Shown here piece by piece: positions 51,801 through 56,929 of a stretch of DNA of 64,000 nucleotides (within the stretch, counting starts at the first letter, position 1; the number at the start of each line of letters is the position of its first letter). Both the position numbers and the translations under genes were made by a program. Source of the DNA: Enoplolaimus lenunculus (Eukaryota; Nematoda; Enoplea; Enoplida; Thoracostomopsidae); the NCBI GenBank assembly GCA_030248215.1, contig JASANG010002646.1, forward strand, positions 124,001-188,000, read 5' to 3'. Under the pieces are notes generated by a model. That model searched no databases, had not been told where the DNA came from, and saw only the letters and a program-made list of their open reading frames with translations.

Positions 51801-54800
51801 TTAATCAATTCAGGTAGCGAATTGGTTATTTCTGAATTTATATCAGTAAACATTAACTCACGCTGAGTTGAGTTTATTCTTACTCTGAGATGAGTTGCCT
51901 CTGGGAGAGGGGATTAATTAACTCAGAATGAATTGAATCAACTCAAAATTTTGAGTTCTGATAGTCCTAACTGAGACTGAGTGATTCAACTCATCTTGAG
52001 TTAACATCAACTCACTGAAATTTACAGTGTAAAGCAGAGCCAACCATCGAGAATTTCCATTATTTCACAGGGGTACCATAATCTTTCTGGGTGGCGCATT
52101 TTAATATGTTTTTGCGAGAGAGGGGATCTCTTGTCCCCTCTTCTCCGCCCAATTCCCCCATCAAAGAATAACAAAGCATCAGATATAAAAAATGTATACT
52201 TTTCCTCTCAGGATCGCTTCCGCACTGTTCCGGTGGAACACATTTTCCGGATTGTTCCAACCGGAAATAGCCTGGTTTGCATCGACAGCCTTGTCTGCAT
52301 TCAAACGGTGAACATTTCGCTGGTGTGGGATTTTCACACGATAGTTCGCAAGTTTCACACGCTGTTTCAACTTCGTCGACTTCACATTCTAAAAAAGAAC
52401 AAAAAATACCACAAATGTTATCAGATTTAAATATAGTGACAGTTTTGTACACCACCATACCCTCATTATGCAAAAGCGAGTTTCCTAATTATATTAAAAA
52501 CTGTAATTTTGCAATGTAATCACTTCGCTGATTTGAATTTACCAAACTAAATCATAAAAACAAATATTTTTCGGCCAACATTGAGAATACGAGCCTAAAC
52601 TTTAATGTCAGATTATTATAAAGGTTGAACTAGGCTACCACATAGCGGTCCGAGGTTAAAACTCAACAATAGCGGCCGGGAATTTGGCCACAGCTGATTT
52701 ACGCGTCCGTACGATCACATGTGGTTCTCCGCCTTTAACCAGTTCCAACCAAACTCCCTGTAAGTTCAAAAGGAGCCTTGGTTGAACCCGGTCCCACAGC
52801 TGAATGTCAAAAAACTTTCGTCACAGGCTGTGTTCGCTCACAGACACCTTTATTTTTCCCGGTTCCGCTCTTTCGAATCGAAATCCTGCCTATGCCCGTG
52901 ACTTAAATTACAACAGCGAATACTTTTAAAACAAGATTCTCGTGAGAAAAATATGACAATTTTGCATTATTAATAAATGATTTTTAGTTTATCTGGCAAT
53001 ATCGACTCTGACGCTTTATCCGCAAATCAGAACAGTTTCGCCAAAAGCGGTGATTTTTTTTAATTTTGGCTCTGAAAATCCTAATTTTGACCATCCTTAA
53101 ACATCCAGATTCAAACATTTTGAAAACTGTTCTAAACCTTACGTATGCCACATTTGTCTTCTTTGACTTCGCAATCAATTTTAGTCATATACTTTGTTAG
53201 ACTATTGCTGCATTCAGTATAGTTCTTGTTCGACATTGTTTCAGTAGTACACGGGATACATTTGTCGGTTGTTTGCGTTTCAGAACATTGCCATTTATCT
53301 GTAACAATTAATTAATTGTTAGGATTTCAGACCCATGTATAATATGCATATACTACTGTTCCGGCCCTTAGCCTAAAAGTTTTAGCCGACCAAAATAGTA
53401 CTTGAGAAAAGAATATTTGATACTTTAGAATCTACAACTTTTTTATACAGAGTTATACCTCAGCTAATAGGCATATAAAGGCCCATGTTTAGAACAGGGC
53501 CGGATTGTTTTCCGGGGGGGCTATAATACAATCAGTTTATGCTTTATACTAATTTTTTTGCTTAGCCTTAGGCTTAGGCTTAGGCTTAGGCTTAGGAATA
53601 GGTTCATCCATACGCCTTAGGCTTAGGCTTAGGCTTAGACTTACGAATATGGTTATACTACTGTTCAGGCCCAGTTCTATACATGGGCCAGATTTCAATA
53701 AACCAACTACATTTAAAGTATACCCTAATGTTTGCTACTCAGTGCAAAGATCTGTCAGTTAACCAAGAGTGGATAGTAAATGCTATTAAATAAGAGTATG
53801 CAACTGGGTACATTCTGTGTAGAAAAAATATACTCAGCACGCGTTGCGTTTTTAATTGATCCCCTCATTTAGAGGGGGGTCGCTGTCGCGTGCAATAACC
53901 CTAAATTAAACTACAAGCGGAGCATTTTTGATGCCGGATACATAAAGTACTATGGTTTGCACACGTTGTACCCACCGTTTTTAATGGAGGGGGGCTCGGG
54001 CAAAAATGCAACGAGTGCCGGGTACATTCTTTCCTACACAGAATGTAAACCAAGAGTGGATTATAAATGCTATTAATCAAGAAGGCAATCAAGAGTATGC
54101 ATCTGTGTACATTTTGTGTAGAAAAAATATACTCAGCGCGCGTTGCATTTTGTTCGCCCCCTCATTTGCGAGGGTGTTAATTCGCAAAAAGCGAGATGCC
54201 AACGATAGCAAAAATGCTTTGCTCATATTCTTAATAAGTTGTTTAGAACCGTGGCATAAATGCGACATTGTCCTCCTAAAATGAGTTGGGTACGCCGGAA
54301 ACACAACGCGTGCTGATACGTTTTGTACCAAGTAAATTACGTCTAGTTGCACACTCTTGTCTAAAAGAGTGATCATACACTCTTGGTCCACCTGAAATTA
54401 TTAATGTTGTAACCCGAATAAGAGGGGACCCCATTTTGAGTCCCAATCAATAGTAGACCGTATAATTAATAAGAGTCCGTAAGCGGATAAAGGCCGTAAT
54501 CTCTAGAGTCCATAAATGTCAATTATTCCAAGTTGTAGTGCATACATGACTGCAGGACCAAATAAAGTTGAGTTCGAAACTTTCACGAAGGGAGCCGGAG
54601 GGCGAATTAAAAATGAACAACAGACCGTAACCGAATAACGGGGGGTACCCTCTGGAGAGGCCAAATGAATATCAGTCCCCTTCTTATTTGGGTCACTAGA
54701 GTACTTTGTTACAACATTGCGCGCAACCTAAAAATATCTTGGATATCTACCATCGCTGGAATCTATTGAATTCTGAGCAGTATTAAACCTAAAACGCCGC

Positions 54801-56126
54801 ACATACGTATTTTGGGCAACGTTTCAGCATTGTAGTAAACTTTGTGTTTGTAACAATATACACATCGTTCTATAAACGAATCAGCACCAATAAATTGCCT
54901 TCCCTAACTTCAGAAATTAAACGTTGCGATACGCACCTAAAATTGGAAATATTGTATATATTTATGACGAAATATCTACCAAACCATTAGATATTTGACA
55001 CAATTACTGTAATCAAAGTATAAAAAAGCTTCCGCTTATGAAGGAGTTATATGAAAATCTGAACGGCTAAATGTGTATAGATCAATTCCGTCCATTGAGC
55101 TTACAAGGTCCGCATCCGGTTTCAACTTGGCACTCTTCGAATGTCGGGAATGTTGATGTGTCTACGGCACAACCGGCATTAGGGTCATTTTCTGGTGCAA
55201 ATGTATTGCATCGCTTGCACTGCGCATCTTCGTTTGCTTCCAAGCATTGATATGATTCGTCTGCCGTTGTTGCTGTAAAAAACTCAACTTGACTTGACTC
55301 TCGGATTAGTCTAAGCCAATTTTCAAAGGCGTGAACATTTCTGTCCCATAGCCAGCTCGCCGTACTCGGAGAGGGTAGTAAATTTTTAGAAGCGGGCGTA
55401 CAAGGGTTTTAAGGAACTTACAAGCAAGGTTGAAAATTTTCCATATGGGGCCAAAATTTTTCAAGGCGAACTAAGCTCCCCTATTCCCCTTCTGGCTATG
55501 GGTCCGGAACATTTAACTGGAAAATAACGAGGAGCATTGAAAAGTAACCCGAGTATAAAATAGAAGCCCATCGGTTGAAATAATTTGAATCTGTGTTGGA
55601 AATAAAACTTGATCAAGTTTCGAGTTGATAATTAGAACCACAAACTACATAGCTAATTTGACACGAAAGTAAAAAAATACACCTTAAAATGTATGATTTT
55701 AGAAATAATTTAAAAAGTTTCATACTTTGGCCCGTGTTAATATCATGGACGACACTTTTTTCTGTTGGACTGGAATAGTAGAGTAAGCTTAAGCTTTAGA
55801 CTTATTTATTTGCTCAGACTTAGGCTTAGGTATAAGCACATTCTCACGCTATAAGGCTTAGACTTAGGCTTAGAAATATGCTTATACAACTGTTCCGTCT
55901 TAGGCTTAGGAATCTGCTCATTATTACGCTTAGGCTTAGACTAGGTTTAGGCTTAGAAATCTGCTCATTATTACGCTTAGGCTTAGACTAGGTTTAGGCT
56001 TAGAAATATGCTCATACTACTGTTCCGTCCCTGTTCTATACATTGGCCCATACTTTGAAGCATTGTCATGGCCGCGAGTGATACCAGCGCGAACAGCCAG
56101 CGCAACTGCCAAATTCTACTTTTCAT
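31244..56126 (-). CDS. Gene C: secreted protein with eight TIL-Tg1 pairs, candidate dual-class protease inhibitor, 21 exons
   Basis: Exons in transcript order: 56126-56054, 55272-55105, 53298-53143, 52388-52200, 51447-51326, 50607-50439, 49389-49195, 48225-48131, 47538-47349, 44450-44223, 43215-42892, 42097-41885, 39172-38942, 38567-38370, 37383-37174, 36874-36680, 35734-35525, 35069-34878, 34492-34283, 33951-33721, 31560-31333. All are GT-AG. All introns are phase 1 except two phase-0 introns inside the first two Tg1 domains. The 4027 bases give 1342 complete codons. Residues 1-24 are a signal peptide (MKSRIWQLRWLFALVSLAAM); 25-80 and 81-132 are six-cysteine modules; 133-1342 are eight TIL-Tg1 pairs. 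TIL is a ten-cysteine serine-protease-inhibitor fold; Tg1 (QC, CWCV) is found in thyropins that inhibit papain-like cathepsins. The 3' end is open: the last exon either ends through its donor at TAA 31244-31246, adding about 29 residues, or splices to an exon I did not find. Inhibition is inferred; Tg1 and TIL can also be structural. Confidence 0.85.
31333..33951 (-). CDS. Gene C pair 8: TIL (33721-33951) and Tg1 (31333-31560)
   Basis: The TIL exon has the cysteine pattern CPPNEVYKSCGSACEPSC, then TVCTLQCVTGCQC, QCVSIDVC: ten cysteines. The loop between the fifth and sixth cysteines is CTLQC, so leucine is the predicted P1 residue. The Tg1 exon starts CHRALYAL and carries PECNTDGSY, VQC, FCWCV and PDC: six cysteines. 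Its two exons are separated by about 2.2 kb holding a minisatellite and transposon copies. This is the most C-terminal pair found. Confidence 0.85.
31621..31699. mobile_element. Minimal 79-bp CAGGGTGCA MITE with 8-bp TSD
   Basis: It starts CAGGGTGCAACTGGAATTA and ends AATTCCGGTTGCACCCTA, with CCGGAACCGG twice inside. The flanks CCTGTATT (31613-31620) and CCTGTAAT (31700-31707) match at seven of eight positions. It lies about 60 bases upstream of the acceptor of the last known gene C exon, on the minus strand. It is little more than two terminal repeats. Confidence 0.75.
32182..32237 (+). repeat. 28-bp direct duplication next to the minisatellite
   Basis: Two adjacent copies of a 28-base unit containing AAGGTTGTGACAAAAGAGTC and TATGATCT abut the 26-bp array directly. 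The array starts within one base of the second copy. Confidence 0.75.
32238..33277 (+). repeat. 26-bp minisatellite, about 40 copies, in gene C intron
   Basis: The unit contains CGTCAAGCAGTCATTCGA followed by CTACATCA. Forty units of exactly 26 bases fill the interval with few substitutions and no spacers. Variant cores are ACATCACGTCA (majority), ACATGACGTCA, ACATAACGTCA, ACATTACGTCA and ACATCACGTGA. The TGACGTCA variants are perfect CRE palindromes, and CACGTG is an E-box core. Because 26 is not a multiple of three, all plus-strand frames cycle through the same peptide and stay open, giving artefactual ORFs. It lies in the intron between the TIL and Tg1 exons of pair 8. Confidence 0.95.
33395..33634. 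mobile_element. CCTAAG-core MITE, GATCAGGGGCGGAACG ends
   Basis: It begins GGCACATATAAAGATCAGGG and ends CCCCTGTTCTTTACATTGGCC. The flanks GTGTACTC and GTGTAACT agree in their first five bases, compatible with a decayed 8-bp duplication. The core is (GCTTAGGCTTAGG)-like repeats. It lies in the pair 8 intron of gene C, less than 100 bases from the TIL exon donor at 33720. Confidence 0.7.
34283..35069 (-). CDS. Gene C pair 7: TIL (34878-35069) and Tg1 (34283-34492)
   Basis: The TIL has CGENEEFKECGSACEQSC, LICSRQCIPNVCQC, SCVQAQIC: ten cysteines. The loop CSRQC predicts arginine at P1, as in trypsin-directed TIL inhibitors. The Tg1 has CHKEVLDSHRDG, QCTPDGGY, VQC, HCWCV and NC: six cysteines. 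This is the most compact pair, with an intron of about 385 bases. Confidence 0.88.
35525..36874 (-). CDS. Gene C pair 6: TIL (36680-36874) and Tg1 (35525-35734)
   Basis: The TIL has CPENEEFNECGTSCEPAC, QVCTAQCILNVCQC and DCVDGSQC. The loop CTAQC predicts alanine at P1 (elastase-like target by analogy). The Tg1 has CHKEILDAHVNG, QCAPDGSY, IQCHGSTGYCWC and DC. Pairs 5, 6 and 7 resemble one another most, which points to recent duplication of a two-exon cassette. Confidence 0.88.
36030..36110 (+). repeat. tRNA-like SINE segment
   Basis: TGGTGTAGTGGTAGCATG (A box) and GGTTTTCGATTCC (B box with one extra T) bracket a CTTG/CAAG stem with a nine-base loop. The preceding ACATATACCGGTATAA is also found near 56260. 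The acceptor-stem bases (GACCGCG and GGGTGGTC) pair only partly. It resembles the 3750-3820 segment, so it is a dispersed tRNA-derived repeat rather than a tRNA gene. It lies in the intron between pair 6 exons. Confidence 0.55.
36150..36330. repeat. Dispersed repeat CAGCTCxCTTTGCTAGGGG...GAGCCCC
   Basis: The stretch with TAGCTTACTTTGCTAGGGGG, CATACAAGGGTTTTCGACGA and, further right, GCGCCCC...TTTAGCTACG recurs at about 40190-40355, 43435-43575, 47960-48125 and 55335-55510. All copies lie in gene C introns, with the same order of motifs. It is a non-coding element of a few hundred bases whose ends I could not fix. Confidence 0.5.
37174..38567 (-). CDS. Gene C pair 5: TIL (38370-38567) and Tg1 (37174-37383)
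   Basis: The TIL has CDPNEEFLECGTPCEPSC, EICPASCEVNVCQC and RCVQAQEC. The loop CPASC predicts alanine at P1 with an unusual proline after the fifth cysteine. The Tg1 has CHKEFLAANANG, QCSNDGSY, LQCHGSTGYCWCV and DC. The first donor is GTGCAT, weaker than the others. Confidence 0.87.
37880..38256. mobile_element. TA-family MITE, one clear end (CTGTAGTGACCCG type)
   Basis: The right end reads CCCCCTCTCATTCGGGTCACT. The interior (TTAGAGTTCATAAATGTCAATT, AACGCATAAATGATTCCAGA, ATATATCAGTAACGAAGGG) matches 30721-31164 in the same order. The left end is decayed. It lies in the intron between the TIL and Tg1 exons of pair 5. Confidence 0.6.
38942..42097 (-). CDS. Gene C pair 4: TIL (41885-42097) and Tg1 (38942-39172)
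   Basis: The TIL has CNGNNEEYLECGTACERSC, AVCTYNCVSGCFC and RCVRASEC: ten cysteines. The loop CTYNC predicts tyrosine at P1 (chymotrypsin-like target by analogy). The Tg1 has CHKMVLDIYGQ, SCERDGSF, VQCHGSVGMCWCV and TC, with an acidic tail DESDASENG. The 2.7-kb intron between them contains several MITEs. Confidence 0.87.
39191..39420. mobile_element. Inverted-repeat element with TTTCACACGTGCA ends
   Basis: It starts CCCCTTTCACACGTGCAAGT and ends GCACGTGTGAATGGAGC, an inverted match. The interior repeats TTGCAGC/GCTGCAA and CAACTTGC. A related sequence with ACGTGCACGTGCAAC and TTCGCACGTGTGAA lies at about 50975-51130. It has no coding capacity and lies in the pair 4 intron, only about 20 bases from the Tg1 acceptor. 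Confidence 0.6.
39844..40070. mobile_element. CCTAAG-core MITE, GGCCCATGTATA ends
   Basis: It starts GGCCCATGTATACAACAGGG and ends CCCTGTTCTATACATGGACC. The core is CCTAAGC and CGTAAGGATGAGCCTA repeats. The flanks GCTTTGAG and GCTTCTAG match at six of eight positions, an aged 8-bp duplication. Confidence 0.75.
40767..41416. mobile_element. Doublet of head-to-tail MITEs sharing a CTCTTGGTTTAACCAAGAG palindrome
   Basis: The palindrome CTCTTGGTTTAACCAAGAG occurs at 40767-40785 and 41089-41107, with a partial copy at about 41404-41416. The two intervals between hold the same parts: GAGTGTACAACTG, a GTACCAGCACGCGTTGC-like stretch, two facing C-rich runs around CCCTCT/AAGGGGGG, and CAACGCGTGCCGGGTACATT. 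A second doublet lies at 53759-54390. There is no coding region. Confidence 0.65.
42142..42405. mobile_element. piggyBac-like MITE with tRNA-like interior, copy 1
   Basis: The ends CCCTTTCTCACACG and CAATGTGAGAAGGGG are inverted matches. Inside, on the minus strand, is a tRNA-like stretch (AGCTGAGTGGTGATGGTATA as A-box region, GGAGTTCGAATCCTAG as B box), then a GTTGCCTGTAGG/CCTACAGGCAAC palindrome near the right end. It is about 94 percent identical by eye to 46855-47117. It lies about 45 bases upstream of the pair 4 TIL exon. Confidence 0.75.
42892..44450 (-). CDS. Gene C pair 3: TIL (44223-44450) and diverged long Tg1 (42892-43215)
   Basis: The TIL has CIGPYQEYSSCVSACQPTC, KCSKTSCTPGCQC and QCVLPSEC: ten cysteines. 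The inhibitory loop CSKTSC is one residue longer than in pairs 4-8. The Tg1-like exon is longer (324 bases). It keeps six cysteines (CLRQAYLVL, YCDERGNFW, LCFFND, QCVCV, DEC) but CVCV replaces CWCV, and Asn/Ser-rich sequence extends the first loop. A GTAAAT donor at 42891 keeps phase 1; without it the frame would stop at about 42851. Confidence 0.75.
43697..43886. mobile_element. CCTAAG-core MITE with perfect 8-bp TSD
   Basis: It starts GTCCATGTTACTTTAAGGGG and ends CCCCTTAAAGTAACATTGGCC. It is flanked by GTTTATCG at 43689-43696 and 43887-43894. The core contains GCTTAGGCTTAGGCTTAGG. It is the same subfamily as 27747-27994 and 60364-60516. It lies in the intron within pair 3. Confidence 0.8.
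44660..44960. repeat. Dispersed repeat with CAGAAATTTTTTG and ACCTTACAATTTT motifs
   Basis: CCCCCATCAGAAATTTTTTG, GTTAAAATTGTAAGG and TACCTTACAATTTTTC occur several times here in both orientations. The same set is found at about 51613-51665, 57230-57370 and 59700-59900, the last two next to GATCCAGAAATTTCTGA. It is a non-coding inverted repeat, probably a decayed MITE family. Confidence 0.45.
45051..45454. mobile_element. TA-family MITE (TAGTGACCCGAATA ends)
   Basis: It starts TTAGTGACCCGAATAAC and ends CTCTTATTCGGGTTACTCC. The interior contains GGCCTCTCTAGACGGTACCCC, GTTAGTTGGACC and ATTGATTGGGACTCAAAATGG, the reverse order of the 30721 copy, so this copy is inverted. It lies in the large intron between pairs 2 and 3. 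Confidence 0.65.
45836..45876 (+). repeat. (AATA)n microsatellite
   Basis: An uninterrupted run of about ten AATA units is followed by AT-rich TATATAT sequence to about 45925. It is non-coding and lies in a gene C intron. Confidence 0.9.
46855..47117. mobile_element. piggyBac-like MITE with tRNA-like interior, copy 2, TTAA on both sides
   Basis: TTAA at 46851-46854 and 47118-47121 flanks CCCTTTCTCACATG...CAATGTGAGAAGGGG. The interior matches 42142-42405 with scattered differences, including the tRNA-like stretch (GGATTCGAACTCC on the plus strand) and the palindrome near the right end. TTAA target sites and CCC-initial ends are piggyBac traits. The superfamily call rests only on these. Confidence 0.75.
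47349..49389 (-). CDS. Gene C pair 2: TIL (49195-49389) and two-exon Tg1 (48131-48225 + 47349-47538)
   Basis: The TIL is degenerate. It has KCGVF, then PKCSHPTPLKCTENCSRRCIC, RCVLGNEC: eight cysteines, missing two of the first four. The Tg1 is split by a phase-0 intron after CHSDGSFE. The first exon starts KCHRRVLDPENLPG; the second carries KCDKIDDKCWCVNAKTG and DSC, then a Lys/Pro/Gln-rich linker. I end this exon at a GTAAAC donor (47348) because it keeps phase 1; the frame would otherwise stop about 18 bases later. Confidence 0.78.
50439..52388 (-). CDS. Gene C pair 1: TIL (52200-52388) and two-exon Tg1 (51326-51447 + 50439-50607)
   Basis: The TIL has CEVDEVETACETCELSC, KCSPFECRQGCRC and KCVPPEQC: ten cysteines. 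Its loop CSPFEC is one residue longer than in pairs 4-8. The Tg1 is split by a phase-0 intron after CDLDGKFQ, the same place as in pair 2. The second exon has IQCKESDQTCVCVDDETG and EC, followed by a Pro-Glu repeat linker (PEPEPSSPEPEP) before the next TIL. Confidence 0.82.
53143..55272 (-). CDS. Gene C N-terminal six-cysteine modules (55105-55272 and 53143-53298)
   Basis: Module 1 reads YQCLEANEDAQCKRC, GCAVD, EECQVETGCGP. Module 2 reads KWQCSETQTTDKCIPC, TECSNS, DCEVKEDKCGI. Both have QC, then a CxxC, then three single cysteines ending in C-x6-CG or C-x5-CG, and each occupies one phase-1 exon. They are homologous to each other by pattern. They recall Ly6-type spacing only loosely, so I leave them unclassified. 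They lie between the signal peptide and the first TIL. Confidence 0.75.
53480..53689. mobile_element. CCTAAG-core MITE, GGCCCATGTTTAGAAC ends
   Basis: It starts GGCCCATGTTTAGAACAGGG and ends GTTCTATACATGGGCC. Five tandem GCTTAG hexamers lie in the left core and more in the right. It lies in the intron between the two six-cysteine module exons. Another end fragment lies just left at about 53325-53385. Confidence 0.75.
53759..54390. mobile_element. Second doublet of the AACCAAGAGTG family
   Basis: GTTAACCAAGAGTGGAT at about 53759, GTAAACCAAGAGTGGAT at about 54048 and CACTCTTGGTCCACC at about 54376-54390 bound two units. They have the same internal order as 40767-41416: GAGTATGCAACTGGGTACATT, ACTCAGCACGCGTTGC, C-rich runs, and GTGCCGGGTACATTCTTTCC in the first unit. 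Both lie in the gene C intron between modules 1 and 2. Confidence 0.6.
54410..54702. mobile_element. TA-family MITE (GTAACCCGAATAAGAGGGG ends)
   Basis: It starts GTAACCCGAATAAGAGGGG and ends CCCCTTCTTATTTGGGTCACT. The interior matches 30721-31164 in order (GAGTCCCAATCAATAGTAG, GAGTCCATAAATGTCAATT, CCCTCTGGAGAGGCC). It lies within 30 bases of the preceding doublet. Confidence 0.7.
55729..56048. mobile_element. CCTAAG-core MITE inserted at the gene C exon 1 splice donor
   Basis: It starts GGCCCGTGTTAATATCATGG and ends CCTGTTCTATACATTGGCC. It is flanked by CATACTTT at 55721-55728 and 56049-56056. On the minus strand this 8-mer is AAAGTATG, whose GTATG is the 5' splice site used in my model (exon ends at 56054). 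The insertion therefore duplicated the donor. The core has GCTTAG repeats and a duplicated block with GAAATCTGCTCATTATTACG-like sequence. Confidence 0.8.
56054..56126 (-). CDS. Gene C first coding exon: signal peptide
   Basis: ATG at 56126-56124 encodes MKSRIWQLRWLFALVSLAAM and then TMLQ before a phase-1 donor AAA|GTATG. The n-region is basic, a hydrophobic core LFALVSLAA follows, and cleavage is likely near residues 20-26. The next exon continues TTTADESYQC. I chose this exon because it is the only one upstream of module 1 with ATG, a signal sequence and the right phase. The non-coding 5' region was not resolved. Confidence 0.8.
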
Positions 56127-56485
56127 TTTTTGTTTACGTTTTATTTAATATTTTCTTATAGTTTTTAATTGTCTTTAAAATGAATATTATAAAGGTTAAT
56201 TAATACTCGAATGTCGGTATGAACGGTAAGTGTATAAAGCAAAGAATACTATACGTGTGCATATATACCGGGATAACAAAAGTTGTTACAATCGACCTCG
56301 TGGTAAGTATATAAATACAAGCTTGATTAACTCTGAGTGCAAAAAGTTTGAAGTTCTATTTTCTATGTGGCTTCCAAATTTGGTTAAAACATACAAAACC
56401 AACTACTGATTACCCACAAATACACTTAATATTACAAATCTATCCAGTAAAATTCTATATCATTTGCGCAGAACATTTTTACATT

Positions 56486-56685
56486 TTGAGCTCATGTAAA
56501 AATCAGGGGCTTAGCGTTTTTCTACGGGACTGTAAAAGAGTAAAAGGAAGTTTTAGACTAATTTTTGCTTAGGCTTAGGTTTAGGTTTACATTTAAGCCA
56601 TAAACTGATTGTTACGCTTAGGCTTAGGCTTAGAAATATGCTTTATACTACTGTTACGGCCTTGTTGTATACATTGGCCCATTTT
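56486..56685. mobile_element. CCTAAG-core MITE (TCAGGGGCTTAGCG ends)
   Basis: The left end GAGCTCATGTAAAAATCAGG and right end CCTTGTTGTATACATTGGCC are diverged versions of the family ends. The core has GCTTAGGCTTAGG runs. It lies upstream of gene C. Confidence 0.6.
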
Positions 56686-56784
56686 TGTGTTCCTCAGAAG
56701 TTAAATAATATTGAGTAAAATACAGCAGAATGTCGTGTAGAATCAAAGAACAGATAGCTATGCTGATATCCGAAATTAAATTTT

Positions 56785-56929
56785 CTATTTCGAATATTCG
56801 AAACTGAATTTTGCTTCTTTGGGTTTCCGAACAACAATTTTAGTTTCGTAAGCACTTGGTTTAACTTGTTGCTCTAAAGGAAGTACCCAGATCCACACGC
56901 TGATTGTTATGAGCGCAAAACATACAATT
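56785..56929 (-). CDS. Possible terminal exon of a minus-strand gene (single membrane segment)
   Basis: A good acceptor (TTAACTATTTTTAG) precedes 56929. The frame then reads IVCFALITISVWIWVLPLEQ, a membrane-length hydrophobic stretch, and a basic tail with VVRKPKEAKFSFEYSK before TAG at 56787-56785. The start phase would be 2. The composition looks like the C-terminus of a small single-pass protein. I did not find a matching upstream exon before the window end, so it may also be a chance frame. Family not recognised. Confidence 0.3.
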
